Assembly (NCBI GenBank): GCA_027924585.1
Contig: BSBM01000994.1
Span: 9,617,001 to 9,681,000 of the forward strand
Direction: 5' to 3'
DNA: 64,000 bases
Source: Larix kaempferi
Lineage: Eukaryota > Streptophyta > Pinopsida > Pinales > Pinaceae
The notes under the pieces are model-generated. The model was not told the DNA's origin. It saw nothing but the letters and a program-made list of their open reading frames with translations, and searched no databases. The position numbers and the translations under genes were made by a program. Each line of letters begins with the position of its first letter. Positions within the stretch are counted from its first letter, which is position 1. Positions 44,110 through 56,650 of the stretch are shown piece after piece.

Positions 44110-45420
44110 GAAATACCTCCTCCACCGTGAACTTAGATGATGGACTCGACAAAGCAGTTTCAAAGGTTCAATACTCTTCAACCATAGTTTGCATTGTCTT
44201 TAGTTGTTTCAAAAGTTTGTGTGCTAAAGCCTCTATATCAGACATCTGCAGCTGTGAAAATTCACTGGCTTTATTAGATCGTACTTGTGTATTAAAACAT
44301 ATATCACATTTACATGTTGTTGGACATGAAAGACTACAGGACTTGAGAATGCCTTTGATGGATGGAGAGGGGGAAACTTCTTCTCTTTGGACCCCTAAAT
44401 CATTACTATCTGTATTCTTTGGTAGCAGAGGAGAAGAAGGCATGTCAAGACGATCAACTAGTATAGGGTTATAAGGAGAATATCGAGGACTTTTTGGAAG
44501 TGATAAAGGGGTATTTCGTTGCAGGGTAGGACTTTTATTGCGACATGGGAATCCTGATGCCTTACCATCTGGGCTTTGCAAAGACTGTAAATGAGTATCG
44601 AGTGATTCAAGTCTTGCATCCATTGCATCCAATTCACTCAGCTGACATGAACTTTCTGCCAGAGATTTACCATAGTTGCAAGTATTAATTGGCATATAAA
44701 TTTCCAACACTTTAGGAGAAAGTAATCTCTCATTACAAGATTATTAAATGAAACTTCATAAATATCACTCACCTGGAGGGCGAGACTTCATAATGCACTT
44801 CTAAAATTTGCAGTTTGCAGAAGTTTTTTTCGTGAAATTTGACACATTGACTGAATAATCGAAGAATAAGAGTAAGTTGTCTCTCTTGCTAACATGTTAA
44901 GCCTTTTGAGCTAAACAGATAAAATACTTTAAGAAAAATCATATTTAAAAGAGATGGATCTTCCTACCTTTCTCACTGAAAGGCAGCTTTGATGGTTGCT
45001 GTTGAAAAGCATCACCGCAATTATCTTTTTCTATGTCAACCACCTCAGACAAAAGTGACAACTAGCAACTCTTGGATCCAGAATTACAATTATCTGCCTC
45101 AGAATTAATTAGCAGCATATCACCTGTGTGCTTGAGAATATCTGCAGATGGTTCAACATCAACTAGAATTGACACCTTCTGTATAGCCTGTTTATCAGAC
45201 TCATTTTCAAGTTAGTGCCTCATACTTGGAGAAGAATCTAACTCCATCATTTCAACAACATTTCGTTGGAAGTCAGCTACCACTGTGGAATTGTTAGCCA
45301 ATCCTAATTTGCATTCACTATTGGAACTCACCACATTTTCCAAAGATGGGACATCTTGACTAGAGTTCTTTAGATCTGTTAAGTAATATCTTGTTGTTTT
45401 CCACTTTCGAATGAAAAAAT
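44110..45420 (-). pseudogene. Unidentified multi-exon plant gene relic
   Basis: Three likely exons on the reverse strand. (1) About 45400-44966: LTDLKNSSQDVPSLENVVSS ... SILVDVEPSADILKHTGDML ... SLLSEVVDIEKDNCG, with two stops, ending at donor GAGAAAG|GTAGG. (2) A 28-nt exon near 44802-44775 (KCIMKSRPPG) between AG and GT. (3) 44663-44110: SSCQLSELDAMDARLESLDT, SPRYSPYNPILVDRLDMPSS, SIKGILKSCSLSC, TCKCDICF, then KASEFSQLQMSDIEALAHKL and a stop before TFETALSSPSSKFTVEE|GT. The cysteine cluster and KASEFSQ.QM.DIE block feel like a conserved plant protein of unknown function, but I cannot name it. Stops mark it as a relic. It adjoins the HSP90 relic, same strand. Confidence 0.5.
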
Positions 45421-47235
45421 TTCATTTTTGGACTGCACACAGCTTTGACTACTAGGGTACATTATTGAAATTGTATAATCCATTTTTGCTTTGAATTCTT
45501 AGTCGAGTACTATCTCAGCAAATCCGCAAGCTTAGCTCTGTTCTCGCTATCGTCGTGTATGCCCAATTTTAGGTTCTTCGAAAACGCCTCGTAGAACTTG
45601 GCATAGTCCTCTTTGTTCTCGGCGATCTCAATGAACATCTCAATACATTTCTTCACCAAATTCTTCCCGATTACCTTCAGAATCTTGTTCTGCTGCAGCA
45701 TCTCCCGAGAAATGTTGAGGGGCAGATCATCAGAATCCACCACTCCTTTAACAAAGCCCAGGTACTCAGGAATGAGCTCCTCACAGTTATCCATTATGAA
45801 TACCCTTCTTACATACAACTTAATGTTGTTGAGCTTCTTCCTGGTGTCGAAGAGATCGAATGGCGCCCTCTTGGGAACAAAGAGAATAGCCTTGAACTCC
45901 AATTGACCCTCCACTGAAAAATGCTTGACGGCCAAGTGGTCCTCCCAGTCATTAGTGAGGCTCTTGTAGAAGGACGCATATCCTTCCTTGCTAATCTCCT
46001 CTGGCTTCCTCATCCAAATGGGTTTCTGCTTGTTCACCTGAATCCATTCATGTGACACTTCCTTAACCTTCTTTTTCTTCTTCTCCTTTTCCTTGTCCTC
46101 CTCCACTTCCTCAACATCCCCTTTATCTTCCTCCTTTTCCTTTGCCTCCTCTTCATCGCTCACTTCCTTCTCTGTAGTCTTCTCATTCCACAAATAAATG
46201 GGGTAACTGATAAACTCGGAATGCTTCTTGACCAGATCCTTCAGCCGCCGCTCCTCCAAGCACTCAAGCTGCAAAGCCAAATTCAGAAAAAAATGAACAA
46301 CCCTCCAAGCCACGCCGTGCCATTAAATTTAATAAAAACCCAACCCAAGCACCATTAACTAATCAAACATATGAAATAAGCTACAATAACGCATTTATAC
46401 ATACGTGGTCTTCCTTGAGAAACATTTATACATACATGGTCTTCCTTGAGAAACAGAGTAATTTTAGTTCCCCTGCCCAGGGCTTCTCCGTTGACATCTC
46501 TGGTTACAGTAAACGACCCCCCTGTCTGGGATTCTCAAATGTATTGCTCATCGTCGTTGTGCTTGGTGGTAACAATCACTTTCTCGGCCACAAGGTAGGC
46601 TGAATAGAACCCCACACCGAACTGACCAATCATACTCACATCTGCCCCGGCTTGTAAAGCTTCCATGAACTCCTTGGTCCCGGATCTCGTAATTGTTCCC
46701 AAATTGTTCACCAAATCTAGATTGCATTGCATGCCAGAAAATTTCAATCAAAATACCCACACTAATTCTGAACTTAAAATTCGATCGATTACCTAAACTT
46801 ACACTGGTGAAAATCATATCAGATTACTAGTGCTTTGGTCATGCCTATTACGCTGTCAAGAATGGCAAGGCACTTGTTAGCCTTGTCGGGGACAATCCGA
46901 ATGAAGCCTCTCAGGCTGAGCATCCATCTTGCTCTTATGCGTCATCCCTTCAAACCGAATTTTGTCCAGGCCTTGCATCCAATTCCAAGTCCATAAACAA
47001 CAAACGATACTTACTAAATTGCCTAATTTATTCTCCTATGGGAGGCTTCAAGCCCCACCTAATTATTTGAGAAAATTCTGAATGCTAGTAGAAATTCAAA
47101 TATCAATAAATCTTAATTACTTACATCGGATGAATTGCTGATGAGCTTCCGCAGGAAAATCTCCTTGTTGGTGTCGAAAGTGTTGATGATGAGGCCGAGC
47201 AACTGATTAATTTCAACCTGGAAAGAAAAAGTCTC

Positions 47236-47930
47236 TGTTGGATTTAGAGACGTCTAATTACAATAATTAAGTTGGACATACGTGCATTATGATTATGATA
47301 TCAAAAAGATTACATTTATGTAATGATTAAAATATGCCAAACAATGTGATTAATTAAGTCATGGCATTATACGTATTTAAATAAGGATTTGGATACAAAT
47401 ACATATAGAATAATGTTAATCAATTATAATTGTTAATGGACCGATTATAGTTGATTAAAATAATAGCAGTAACAAATTTGAGCTAAATAAGGAAATCAAA
47501 ATTTATTCTGATTTATTTCAGTTTTTTTCTGAAGTTTCCTGATTTCAAGATCTCATGAAATCGGAAATTCCAGATTTCTTGGCAGACTGGTTTCCCAAGT
47601 ATTAGCTAAACTTCGGCTGCCCTAGGATTAGAACTTTTCTTTGGCACTGCTATAAAAGGGCTGAGTCTCCAAGGCTTGCAATCATCCAGAAAAATTGTCT
47701 GCTCCATTTGAAGACAGGATACTCTGTCATAAGGATAGCCAGAGAAAAGGATTGCAAGCTCTTGGAAGGACTCGAGAGCCAACAACTCAAGTCAAGACCA
47801 GGAGCGTATCAACCCAGAGCCTTGGAAGCTGTCTGAGGCCTTTGAAGATGGAAAGTAAGTTCCGCTGTGCATTAAGTTTAATTTCTTACATAGGAGTAGA
47901 TCTTGGTTATACCCTCATTTAATACCAACA
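47236..47930 (+). repeat. 5' LTR of the young copia element
   Basis: 695 bp, including a TATA box (TATAAAAGG, 47651-47659) that would start transcription around 47680. A short open frame at 47695-47922 occurs in both LTRs and is not a gene. Confidence 0.95.
47651..47659 (+). promoter_or_regulatory. LTR TATA box
   Basis: TATAAAAGG in the 5' LTR, repeated at 54220-54228 in the 3' LTR. The 3' copy points out of the element, toward 54500 and beyond. Confidence 0.6.
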
Positions 47931-47932
47931 AT

Positions 47933-47945
47933 TGGTATCAGAGCC
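47933..47945 (+). other. Primer-binding site of the young copia
   Basis: TGGTATCAGAGCC two bases after the LTR, matching the initiator tRNA-Met 3' end. Confidence 0.9.
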
Positions 47946-48290
47946 ACCCTTATGTAAGAATTGCAGTTTGAAATCCAAGTCTCCATGGCTGAAATTGCTG
48001 CGTGTGATCCCCTGAGTATGAGATGTGTTTTCTATGAAATGCTGTGTGTGAAAACGATTACGAAGTATTGATTTTTTAATTCTTTTGTAATCTCTGTTTG
48101 GTGCTTGATTTTGAGATCTGGGGAATTAATTTTATTCTCTTATAATCGCTGATGGAAAGAGGGATGTACACCACGATCTCAAATTGGGTGGATGCAACGT
48201 TGCCTGGTTTAAATGAGTTTATTTTTTTTATATCTGAGCCACGATTTTGAGAGAGTATTACTTGTAAGGTGAATTGTAAATTAGTAATGA

Positions 48291-48360
48291 TGTGCTCAGT
48301 CTTCTCCTGAAATTCTTTCAGCATGGGATGTGCTCAGTCTTCTCCTGAAATTTTTTCTGT
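48291..48360. repeat. 38-bp direct repeat in the copia leader
   Basis: TGTGCTCAGTCTTCTCCTGA at 48291 recurs at 48329. It lies in the 1.1-kb untranslated leader (47946-49040), which has no other recognised feature. Confidence 0.85.
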
Positions 48361-49040
48361 TTTAAAGATTTCTCACGTTTTGATACGGGGCAATGATCAG
48401 TTGCCACAATGGCCGTAGTGAGGACTGGCCAGAGAATTGCAAGCTCGGGTATGGTTTAGTAATTAAACTGACTTCATTTATGCAAGTAACGTAATGGTAG
48501 ATTTAAATCAGAGCTTTTGTGTGTTTTGCTACTCTTACACTGATTACTGGAAAGACATATATTGTAAATAACTTTCTATACTGTCTGCCTGGAAATGGCA
48601 ATCTTAAGTTTAGTATTTCTGAATGTGATACTTACTTTTAGAGATGTTAATATTTTACTTGAACAAGCACATATTATCAAATGTTAAGTTAACAAATAAG
48701 GGTGATGTATAACAAATAAGTTACAACACACATATGCTGGCGATGTCTGGAAAAGCATTTGGGGTTTGGTGCACCAGGTCCGTAAGTGACCTGCCTCCCC
48801 CACTTGACTGGCCTGGTCGTTAGCAAATGGATATGTCAATCTGGCCCAGAGGCGGAAAAGACAATAAGGTAATGATTGCGCCCAAATGTGTTTTTTCATT
48901 ATTGAGTGGTGTTTTGGCTAAATATTTAATGGAGCACATAATTTAATTTGGGCCTTTAGAATTATGATTAAAGATCAAATCGTGATGCATAATATCTAAA
49001 TTTTTTTTCTTTTGTTCTTCAATTTTCAGATCTAAACATA

Positions 49041-52000
49041 ATGTCAAGTCTAAGTCAAATTAAGCCCCTCATGGGGAACAATTTCAAACAGTGGGAAGAA
49101 AAGCTGAAATTAGTCTTAGGGATCATGCAATTGGACACTGCACTAAGATTTGATCGCCCCAAGCCCAATAAAGAGGGTGAAGAAACTCCCCAAGAGAAGG
49201 CTGATATTGCTAGATGGGAGCATTCAAATCGCATGTGCATAATGGTGATGAAGCAAACAATCCATGAGACTTTTCGAGGCATAATACCTGATACAGAGAC
49301 CGGCGCTATTAAATACCTTAAGGCCCTTGAAGAGAAATTCACAAAGAGTAAAAAGACTGAAGTTAGTACACTCTTTGTGAAGTTGGCAACAATAAAATAC
49401 AAGGGAAAAGAAGGGGTTAGAGAGCATGTTATTGAGATGACAAGACTGCAACGTACCTTGAAAGGGCATAATTATGACATCTCTGATGAGGTTCTCATTG
49501 AGTTCATTTTTCTGTCTCTCCCGTCCAACTTTAGTCAATTCAAGATGACTTATAATTGTCAAAAAGAGACGTGGACACTACCTGAGTTTGAGGCTCAGTT
49601 GGTGCAGGAGGAAGAGAGACAGAAAATGACTAAGGGAGAAAGTGCTCATGTAGTAACATCTAATCCTAAGGGTAAAGGCAAGAAGCGCAAGTTTGTTGCC
49701 AAGGAAAAAGAACCCACCAAGGTAGCTGCAAACAATGCCGCGCAGAAAAGCAAGAAGGAAGATACTTCTGCGAAAGCAGAAGAAAAGAACTGTTTTTTCT
49801 GCAAAGCGCCAGGACATACAAAGAAATTCTGCACTAACTATCATGCATGGTTGGCAAAGAAAGGTATGTCTCTTGCTTTAGTTTGTTCTGAAGTTAATTT
49901 AAGTTCTGTATCTAGATATACTTGGTGGATAGATTTAGGTGCAACGACTAACATCAGTATGTCGATGCAGGGTTGCCTAAGCCATCGCAAGCCAAGTGAG
50001 GCGGAGCGCTACGTTTACGTAGGAAATGGCAACAAAGTAGAAGTGAAAAGCATAGGAAAATTTAGATTATTATGTAAGACAGGATTTTATTTAAGTTTTG
50101 ATGCTTTAGTGGTTCCATCTTTCAGAAGGAACCTAATTTCTGTATCGTATTTGGACAAAAATGGTTATGTATGTTCATTTGGTAATAGAAATTTCAGTTT
50201 GTGTCAAAATTCTAAGCTTCTTGCTTCTGGTATCCTGTCTTCTTATGATAATCTTTATTTTCTAGATATAGACACTTCACATTCAGAGGCACTGCATGTA
50301 GATAATAGAAAACGTAAATTAACTTGCGAGAAATCACCAACATTATGGCACAAGCGATTAGGACATATCTCTATGAAAAGGATAGAACGTCTTGTGTCTA
50401 ATGATATTCTCCAACCTTTAGATTTTACAAACTTAAGTGATTGTGTGAATTGTATAAAGGGAAAACAAACTAATAAACGTAAATATGATGCAAAAAGATG
50501 TAATGATGTCTTAGAATTGATTCATACGGATATCTGTGGTCCTTTTCCAAAGGCTACAAGAAATGGTCACCGTTACTTTATCACATTCATAGATGATTAT
50601 TCAAGATATGGTCATATTTACTTAATAAAAGAAAAGGCGGAAGCATTAGACGTGTTCATAAAGTTCAAAACGGAAGTTGAGTTACAACTTAACAAACGTA
50701 TAAAGTCCATTCGTTATGATCGTGGTGGTGAATACTACGGTCGTTATGATGGATCAGGAGAACAACGTCAAGGTCCCTTTGCAAAATACTTAGAGGAATG
50801 CGGAATTGTGCCTCAGTATACGTTGCCAGGTTCGCCTGCAATGAATGGTGTTGCTGAACGGCGAAATCGCACCCTTAAAGACATGGTGAGAAGTATGATT
50901 GCTCGTACAACTCTGCCTGAGAATTTGTGGGGAGAAGCCTTAAAGACTGCAGCATACATACTTAATAGAGTGCCTACTAAAGCAGCTAACAAGACCCCTT
51001 ACGAGTTATGGGTTGGGCGCAAGCCTAGCTTAAATCATTTGAGAGTTTGGGGATGTCCATGTGAAGCTAGGCCTTATAAACCAAGTGAAAAGAAACTGGA
51101 CGAAAGGACCATTAGTTGTTACTTTATAGGCTATTCTGAACGATCTAGGGGATACAAATTCTATAATCCAACAGAACATACAGTTTTCGAGTCAGGAAGT
51201 GCGAAATTTTTTGAGGATAATGAGTTCGTGGGGGGAGATATGACAAAAGATAGTATTTTTGAAGAAGAAGAGACGAATGCGAATGAGACTATGGACCAAA
51301 GTCCTGGTTTTGTTCAAATTCCGATTGCGTTTAGAAATACATCTTCGAATGAGACTATGGACCAAAGTCCTGGTTTTGTTCAAATTCCGATTGCGTTTAG
51401 AAATACATCTTCGAATGAGACTATGGACCAAAGTCCTGGTTTTGTTCAAATTCCGATTGCGTTTAGAAATACATCTTCTGACAATATGCAAACTTCATCA
51501 TCACAAATAACTCAGTTAGAAACTCAACATGGAATAGAGAACACAAATGGACCTGAACCCAACCCAAACCCTGACATTGACATGACAAATGTTGATGGCC
51601 TAGGGCCTGTGGGAGATTCAGAAATTGATAATGATGTTCCTCCTCCTGTTGAAGATCAAGTTGTAAATGAACCTCAAGAAAATCTAGTACCTGTACCAAT
51701 TAGGAGATCTACTAGAGAGAAAAGATATACACAATCTAAGGATTATGCATATCTTCAAGAACATGAGTTTGACATTGGCATGTTTGAAAATGATCCTGTT
51801 AATATCAAACAAGCTGTGGAAAGCTCTAACTCTCAAATGTGGATTAATGCCATAAATGAAGAGATGAAATCTATGTATGACAATGACGTTTGGGATATCG
51901 TTCCGTTGCCTAAAGACAAGAAACCCGTTGGTTGAAAATGGATATTTAAGACTAAGCGGGATTCAAAAGGCAATGTTGAAAAATACAAGGCACGTCTTGT

Positions 52001-53360
52001 TGCGAAAGGTTTCACACAGAAAGAAGGCATTGATTATAAAGAGACTTTCTCTCCAGTTTCATCGAAAGACTCTTTGAGGATTATATTGGCGCTTGTAGCA
52101 CATTATGATTTAGAACTTCATCAGATGGATGTAAAGACGACGTTTCTCAATGGTGACATTGATGAAACGATCTATATGAAGCAGCCAGAGAACTTTGTAT
52201 CAGGTGATGCAGGGTCTATGGTTTGCAGACTTAAGAAATCTATCTATGGGCTAAAACAAGCATCTCGACAATGGTATCATAAATTTCACAAAGTTGTTAG
52301 CTCATTTGGTTTTGAGTCTAACATAGTAGACGAATGCATATACCTTAAGTTCTGTGGGAGTAAATTTATTTTCTTGGTTTTATATGTAGATGACATATTG
52401 CTTGCCAGTAACGATAAGGACATGTTGCATCAAACTAAGAATTTTTTATTTAAGAACTTTGAAATGAAAGATCTTGGTGATGCATCATTTGTTCTAGGGA
52501 TTGAAATACTTAGAGATAGATCTCAAGGTATTCTAAGGTTATCCCAGAGGAACTATATCGATAAGATTCTAACAAGATTTGGCATGGAAAACAGCAAACC
52601 AGGAGATACCCCTGTATCAAAAGGAGATAAGTTTAGTCTAAAACAATGTCCCCAAACTGACTTAGATAAAAACATCATGAAAGATATTCCCTATGCCTCA
52701 GCCGTGGGTAGCATCATGTATGCACAAGTATGCACGCGTCCGGATATTGCGTTCATCACTGGAATGCTAGGGAGATATTTGAGTAACCCAGGTATGGAAC
52801 ACTGGAAGGCAGCCAAGCGAGTGTTGAGATACCTAAAGAGAACAAGGGACTATATGCTCACGTATCGGAGATCGGAACAGCTCGAGGTCATTGGATATAC
52901 TGATTCTGATTTTGGAGGATGTGTTGACAGCATGAAGTCAACATCAGGATACATCTTTATGATGGCTGACAGTGCCGTGTCATGGAAGAGCACTAAGCAG
53001 TCATTGGTAGCCTCCTCCACTATGGCAACTGAATTTGTTGCATGCTATGAAGCATCTAATCATGGCGTATGGCTGAAGAACTTCGTCGCAAGTCTGAAAA
53101 TTGTGGATTCTATTCAGAAACCACTCAAATTATTATGTGACAACAATTCAGCAGTGTTATACGCAACCAACAACTGAAGTTCGTCAAAGTCGAAGTACAT
53201 CGATATTAAGTTTTTGGTTGTAAAAGAGAGAGTGCAGAATAATGAATTATGTATAGAACACATAGGTACAGACTCCATGATTGCTGATCCTCTTACTAAA
53301 GGATTACCACCCAAGAAGTTTCACGAACATGTTGCTCGTATGGGTGTAATATCTATTTAG
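49041..53360 (+). pseudogene. Ty1/copia Gag-Pol, one frame with two TGA stops
   Basis: 4320 bp in one uninterrupted frame from ATG 49041 to TAG 53358-53360, about 1440 codons, broken only by TGA at 51933-51935 (in place of the Trp in the conserved KPVGWKW-type block) and TGA at 53175-53177. In order: gag (residues 1-250) with a knuckle [14 protein letters not shown]; protease with [10 protein letters not shown] (D-L-G where D-S-G is usual); pre-integrase/zinc domain ([25 protein letters not shown]); integrase core ([40 protein letters not shown]); a linker with a 22-residue triplet repeat; RT (MDVKTTFLNGDIDETI, FLVLYVDDILLA); RNase H (YTDSDFGGC, SLVASSTMATEFVA). The protease change and the two stops make this copy unlikely to be active. 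Confidence 0.93.
51282..51479 (+). repeat. Three 66-bp repeats coding a 22-residue unit
   Basis: Units start at 51282, 51348 and 51414. The three are identical except for the last base. Each codes a 22-residue unit beginning [13 protein letters not shown] and ending RNTSS. They lie between integrase and RT and keep the frame. Confidence 0.97.
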
Positions 53361-53793
53361 GATAGTTAGAAAATGTGGGAGTCTGAATATGTTTTAAGTT
53401 TTGTTTTTGATATTCTATGTAATGCAATTGTAAACAATTTTGATGATATATACAAGTTGCATTCAGTTTCGGTTTCATTATTTCTTTCTTTAAAGTTTAA
53501 TTTTTTTTTTGACCTCATACAGTAAAGTAAAGGTGACTCAATTAGAAACAGGCACGTATAATCACACTTGCGTGTAATTTCTAAACTATATGTCCAAATC
53601 AGATTCATGTCATTCAGTTATGTTGGCAGCGTGATTTATGTCGGTTTAGTTGCGAATAAATGTGACAAGTGCTGCTTAAGTCCTTTGTTAGCATAATTGA
53701 TGGACGGAATTGTTTAAGAAATACGATAAGTAAAGACAGAAAAGTTGCATGCAATAAAGCTAAGGATATATAATCAAAAGGTTGCACTTGTCC

Positions 53794-53804
53794 ATGTGGG
53801 AGAT
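53794..53804 (+). other. Polypurine tract of the young copia
   Basis: ATGTGGGAGAT directly before the 3' LTR. 53361-53793 is the non-coding 3' part of the element. Confidence 0.7.
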
Positions 53805-54499
53805 TGTTGGATTTAGAGACGTCTAATTACAATAATTAAGTTGGACATACGTGCATTATGATTATGATATCAAAAAGATTACATTTATGTAATGATTAAA
53901 ATATGCCAAACAATGTGATTAATTAAGTCATGGCATTATACGTATTTAAATAAGGATTTGGATACAAATACATATAGAATAATGTTAATCAATTATAATT
54001 GTTAATGGACCGATTATAGTTGATTAAAATAATAGCAGTAACAAATTTGAGCTAAATAAGGAAATCAAAATTTATTCTGATTTATTTCAGTTTTTTTCTG
54101 AAGTTTCCTGATTTCAAGATCTCATGAAATCGGAAATTCCAGATTTCTTGGCAGACTGGTTTCCCAAGTATTAGCTAAATTTCGGCTGCCCTAGGATTAG
54201 AACTTTTCTTTGGCACTGCTATAAAAGGGCCGAGTCTCCAAGGCTTGCAATCATCCAGAAAAATTGTCTGCTCCATTTGAAGACAGGATACTCTGTCATA
54301 AGGATAGCCAGAGAAAAGGATTGCAAGCTCTTGGAAGGACTCGAGAGCCAACAACTCAAGTCAAGACCAGGAGCGTATCAACCCAGAGCCTTGGAAGCTG
54401 TCTGAGGCCTTTGAAGATGGAAAGTAAGTTCCGTTGTGCATTAAGTTTAATTTCTTACATAGGAGTAGATCTTGGTTATACCCTCATTTAATACCAACA
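53805..54499 (+). repeat. 3' LTR of the young copia element
   Basis: 695 bp, three differences from the 5' LTR (near 54180, 54231 and 54435), followed by the GTCTC target duplication. Confidence 0.95.
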
Positions 54500-54537
54500 G
54501 TCTCCACCTCGCGGCTCTCCATGCTAACATCTGCCAT

Positions 54538-55129
54538 TAGAACTCTGATAAACTAGAATAGGGAACCAAATAACTAACCCTCCAAATTCAGAACCCTCTT
54601 ACCTTTCTGGAGCGAGCGTTTGAAGTTACTACGTGGTTTCACGGCTTCCAGAGCATTCCCCACTTTGTTTCTCTCTAAATTTCTATGAACTGTTCATGGA
54701 ATTTTCCACTGAAGCATGCCGGGCATCACTGTAAAAATTAATATAAATCTCATTAAGAAAAGAGTCAATTCAAAACAAGCATGGTGTCTTGCAGTTTTAT
54801 ATAATTTTAATTAAAAAATATTTTTATTTATTTTTAAATTCAAATAAATAAAAGCACTCCTCCATGAATTTATGTTCCATCACAATTGCTTTCAATCAAT
54901 CAAAAAATCAGAATTTTGTATTTAAAAAATTTATAAATTTATTTTAATTTTCAAAATATTATATTAATATTCAGATTTTATTAAACATTACAAAACATTG
55001 TAAATATTTTTATGTGAAAAAAGCAAATATTACAAGTCAATGAGGTTTGACTTTCCAATGGAAAGTATATCCCTGCCTTGGCAGGGAATAATAATAATAA
55101 TAAAATAAGTAGGATTATATTTTTCTTAA
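54538..55129. other. HSP90 upstream region, then AT-rich sequence
   Basis: 54538-54720 could hold the HSP90 5' UTR with an intron (reverse-strand CCAGAAAG|GTAAGAGG near 54612). The remainder is AT-rich with a short ATAATAATAATAATA run near 55090. No gene seen. Confidence 0.5.
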
Positions 55130-55890
<761 letters not shown>

Positions 55891-56106
55891 ATAGTTTCAA
55901 AATAAAACAGGAATTGACAAGGCCAAAAATTAGCTAATAAGATAAAAGAAAACCAACCTTGTCATTGCGTTTGAATGCCCTTTTAAGCTGGAAAATAGTT
56001 ATTCTCAAAAGCAAATTATCAACTTCTCGAAAATTTGTATTCACCACAGCAACCAAGGCAGTGAAAAACATCAGTAAATCCAGGTGATGCCATTTGGGAT
56101 TTCATA

Positions 56107-56340
56107 CATGACCTACAACTCTCTTTTTTCGAGTTGAAACAACGGGGGGATTCGCTTTTGGCAATTCTACAGTAGTGTTTCCTTCTCTTGCCCCTACTAT
56201 TCCATTTCTAGGAGTTTCATCAGCCATCCTCTGTTCATGGTTACAACTATCAACCCTCGCATCTGGCTCCTTGTGTGAAAGGCTCGAACTTGATCTCTTG
56301 TAATTGTCTGCGATCGGCGTGTTTCGCTCATTTGCAGCGA
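56107..56340 (-). pseudogene. Unrecognised coding-like fragment
   Basis: Read in reverse, an open stretch of about 78 codons gives NTPIADNYKRSSSSLSHKEP then MADETPRNGIVGAREGN and STRKKRVVGHV before a stop. Sequence beyond the stop (ALVAVVNTNFREVDN, about 56060-56010, and FQLKRAFKRNDK, about 55990-55955) also looks coding-like. Basic/Ser-rich start; no domain recognised. It may be another captured exon or the 5' end of an unrelated gene. Confidence 0.3.
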
Positions 56341-56529
56341 AACGGTTGGCGACCTTTGTTGTTTTATACCGACGTTGGCATCATTTTACTTTTGCCAAAA
56401 AATTTCTTCGTTAGCTGGTCAGCGTGTCTCGTTCAAATGATGTGAAACTGTCAGCGCAACTCGCACAACCGATGCAAAACTCTCGGCGCAGATTCGTCAA
56501 AATGATGCAATGGAATGAGTAATGTCATA

Positions 56530-56650
56530 CAATACATGTTATACAATATCATAATAGAAGCTTCATGTTATACAATATCATAATAGAAGCTTTCATGTTA
56601 TACAATATCAACATAATAGAATCTTTCATGTCATACAATACATGTTAAAC
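56530..56650. repeat. ~33-bp tandem repeat
   Basis: ATGTTATACAATATCA(ACA)TAATAGAA.CTT recurs three times with variants, flanked by GTCATACAATACATGTTA on both sides. Confidence 0.8.

Larger units (their letters stand above)
47236..54499 (+). mobile_element. Young, near-complete Ty1/copia element in the HSP90 exon
   Basis: LTRs 47236-47930 and 53805-54499 are both 695 bp and differ at three positions by my count (about 0.4%), all C/T. They begin TGTTGGATTTAG and end TACCAACA. Exact 5-bp target duplication GTCTC at 47231-47235 and 54500-54504. A primer site TGGTATCAGAGCC begins at 47933, and a polypurine stretch (ATGTGGGAGAT) precedes the 3' LTR. The single gag-pol frame has only two stops. It is transcribed opposite to HSP90. 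Confidence 0.96.
45495..54537 (-). pseudogene. Cytosolic HSP90 relic, truncated, split by a copia element
   Basis: HSP90 is an ATP-dependent chaperone of about 700 residues. On the reverse strand the start ATG is at 54537-54535 (MADVSMESREVE). The copia at 47236-54499 sits in this exon, which resumes at 47235-47125 ([20 protein letters not shown], donor GAT|GTAAGT). Then: 46985-46835, frameshifted (DKIRFEGMTHKSKMDAQPE, FIRIVPDKANKCLAILDS); 46716-46436 ([20 protein letters not shown], with TGA replacing a conserved Trp codon); 46268-45510 ([20 protein letters not shown], acidic linker, [36 protein letters not shown]). The middle domain ends [10 protein letters not shown] then a stop, and homology stops near 45495, so the last third, including MEEVD, is missing. 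Introns are retained, so this is not a processed copy. A possible 5' UTR intron lies upstream of 54538. Confidence 0.92.

Noticed and set aside
47695-47922. 75-residue open frame in the copia 5' LTR, repeated at 54264-54491
   Set aside because: Identical because the LTRs are duplicates; no homology and it overlaps the expected LTR transcript leader.
51192-51491. Reverse-strand ORF with three repeated [19 protein letters not shown]-like units
   Set aside because: Antisense shadow of the 66-bp coding triplet in copia Gag-Pol.
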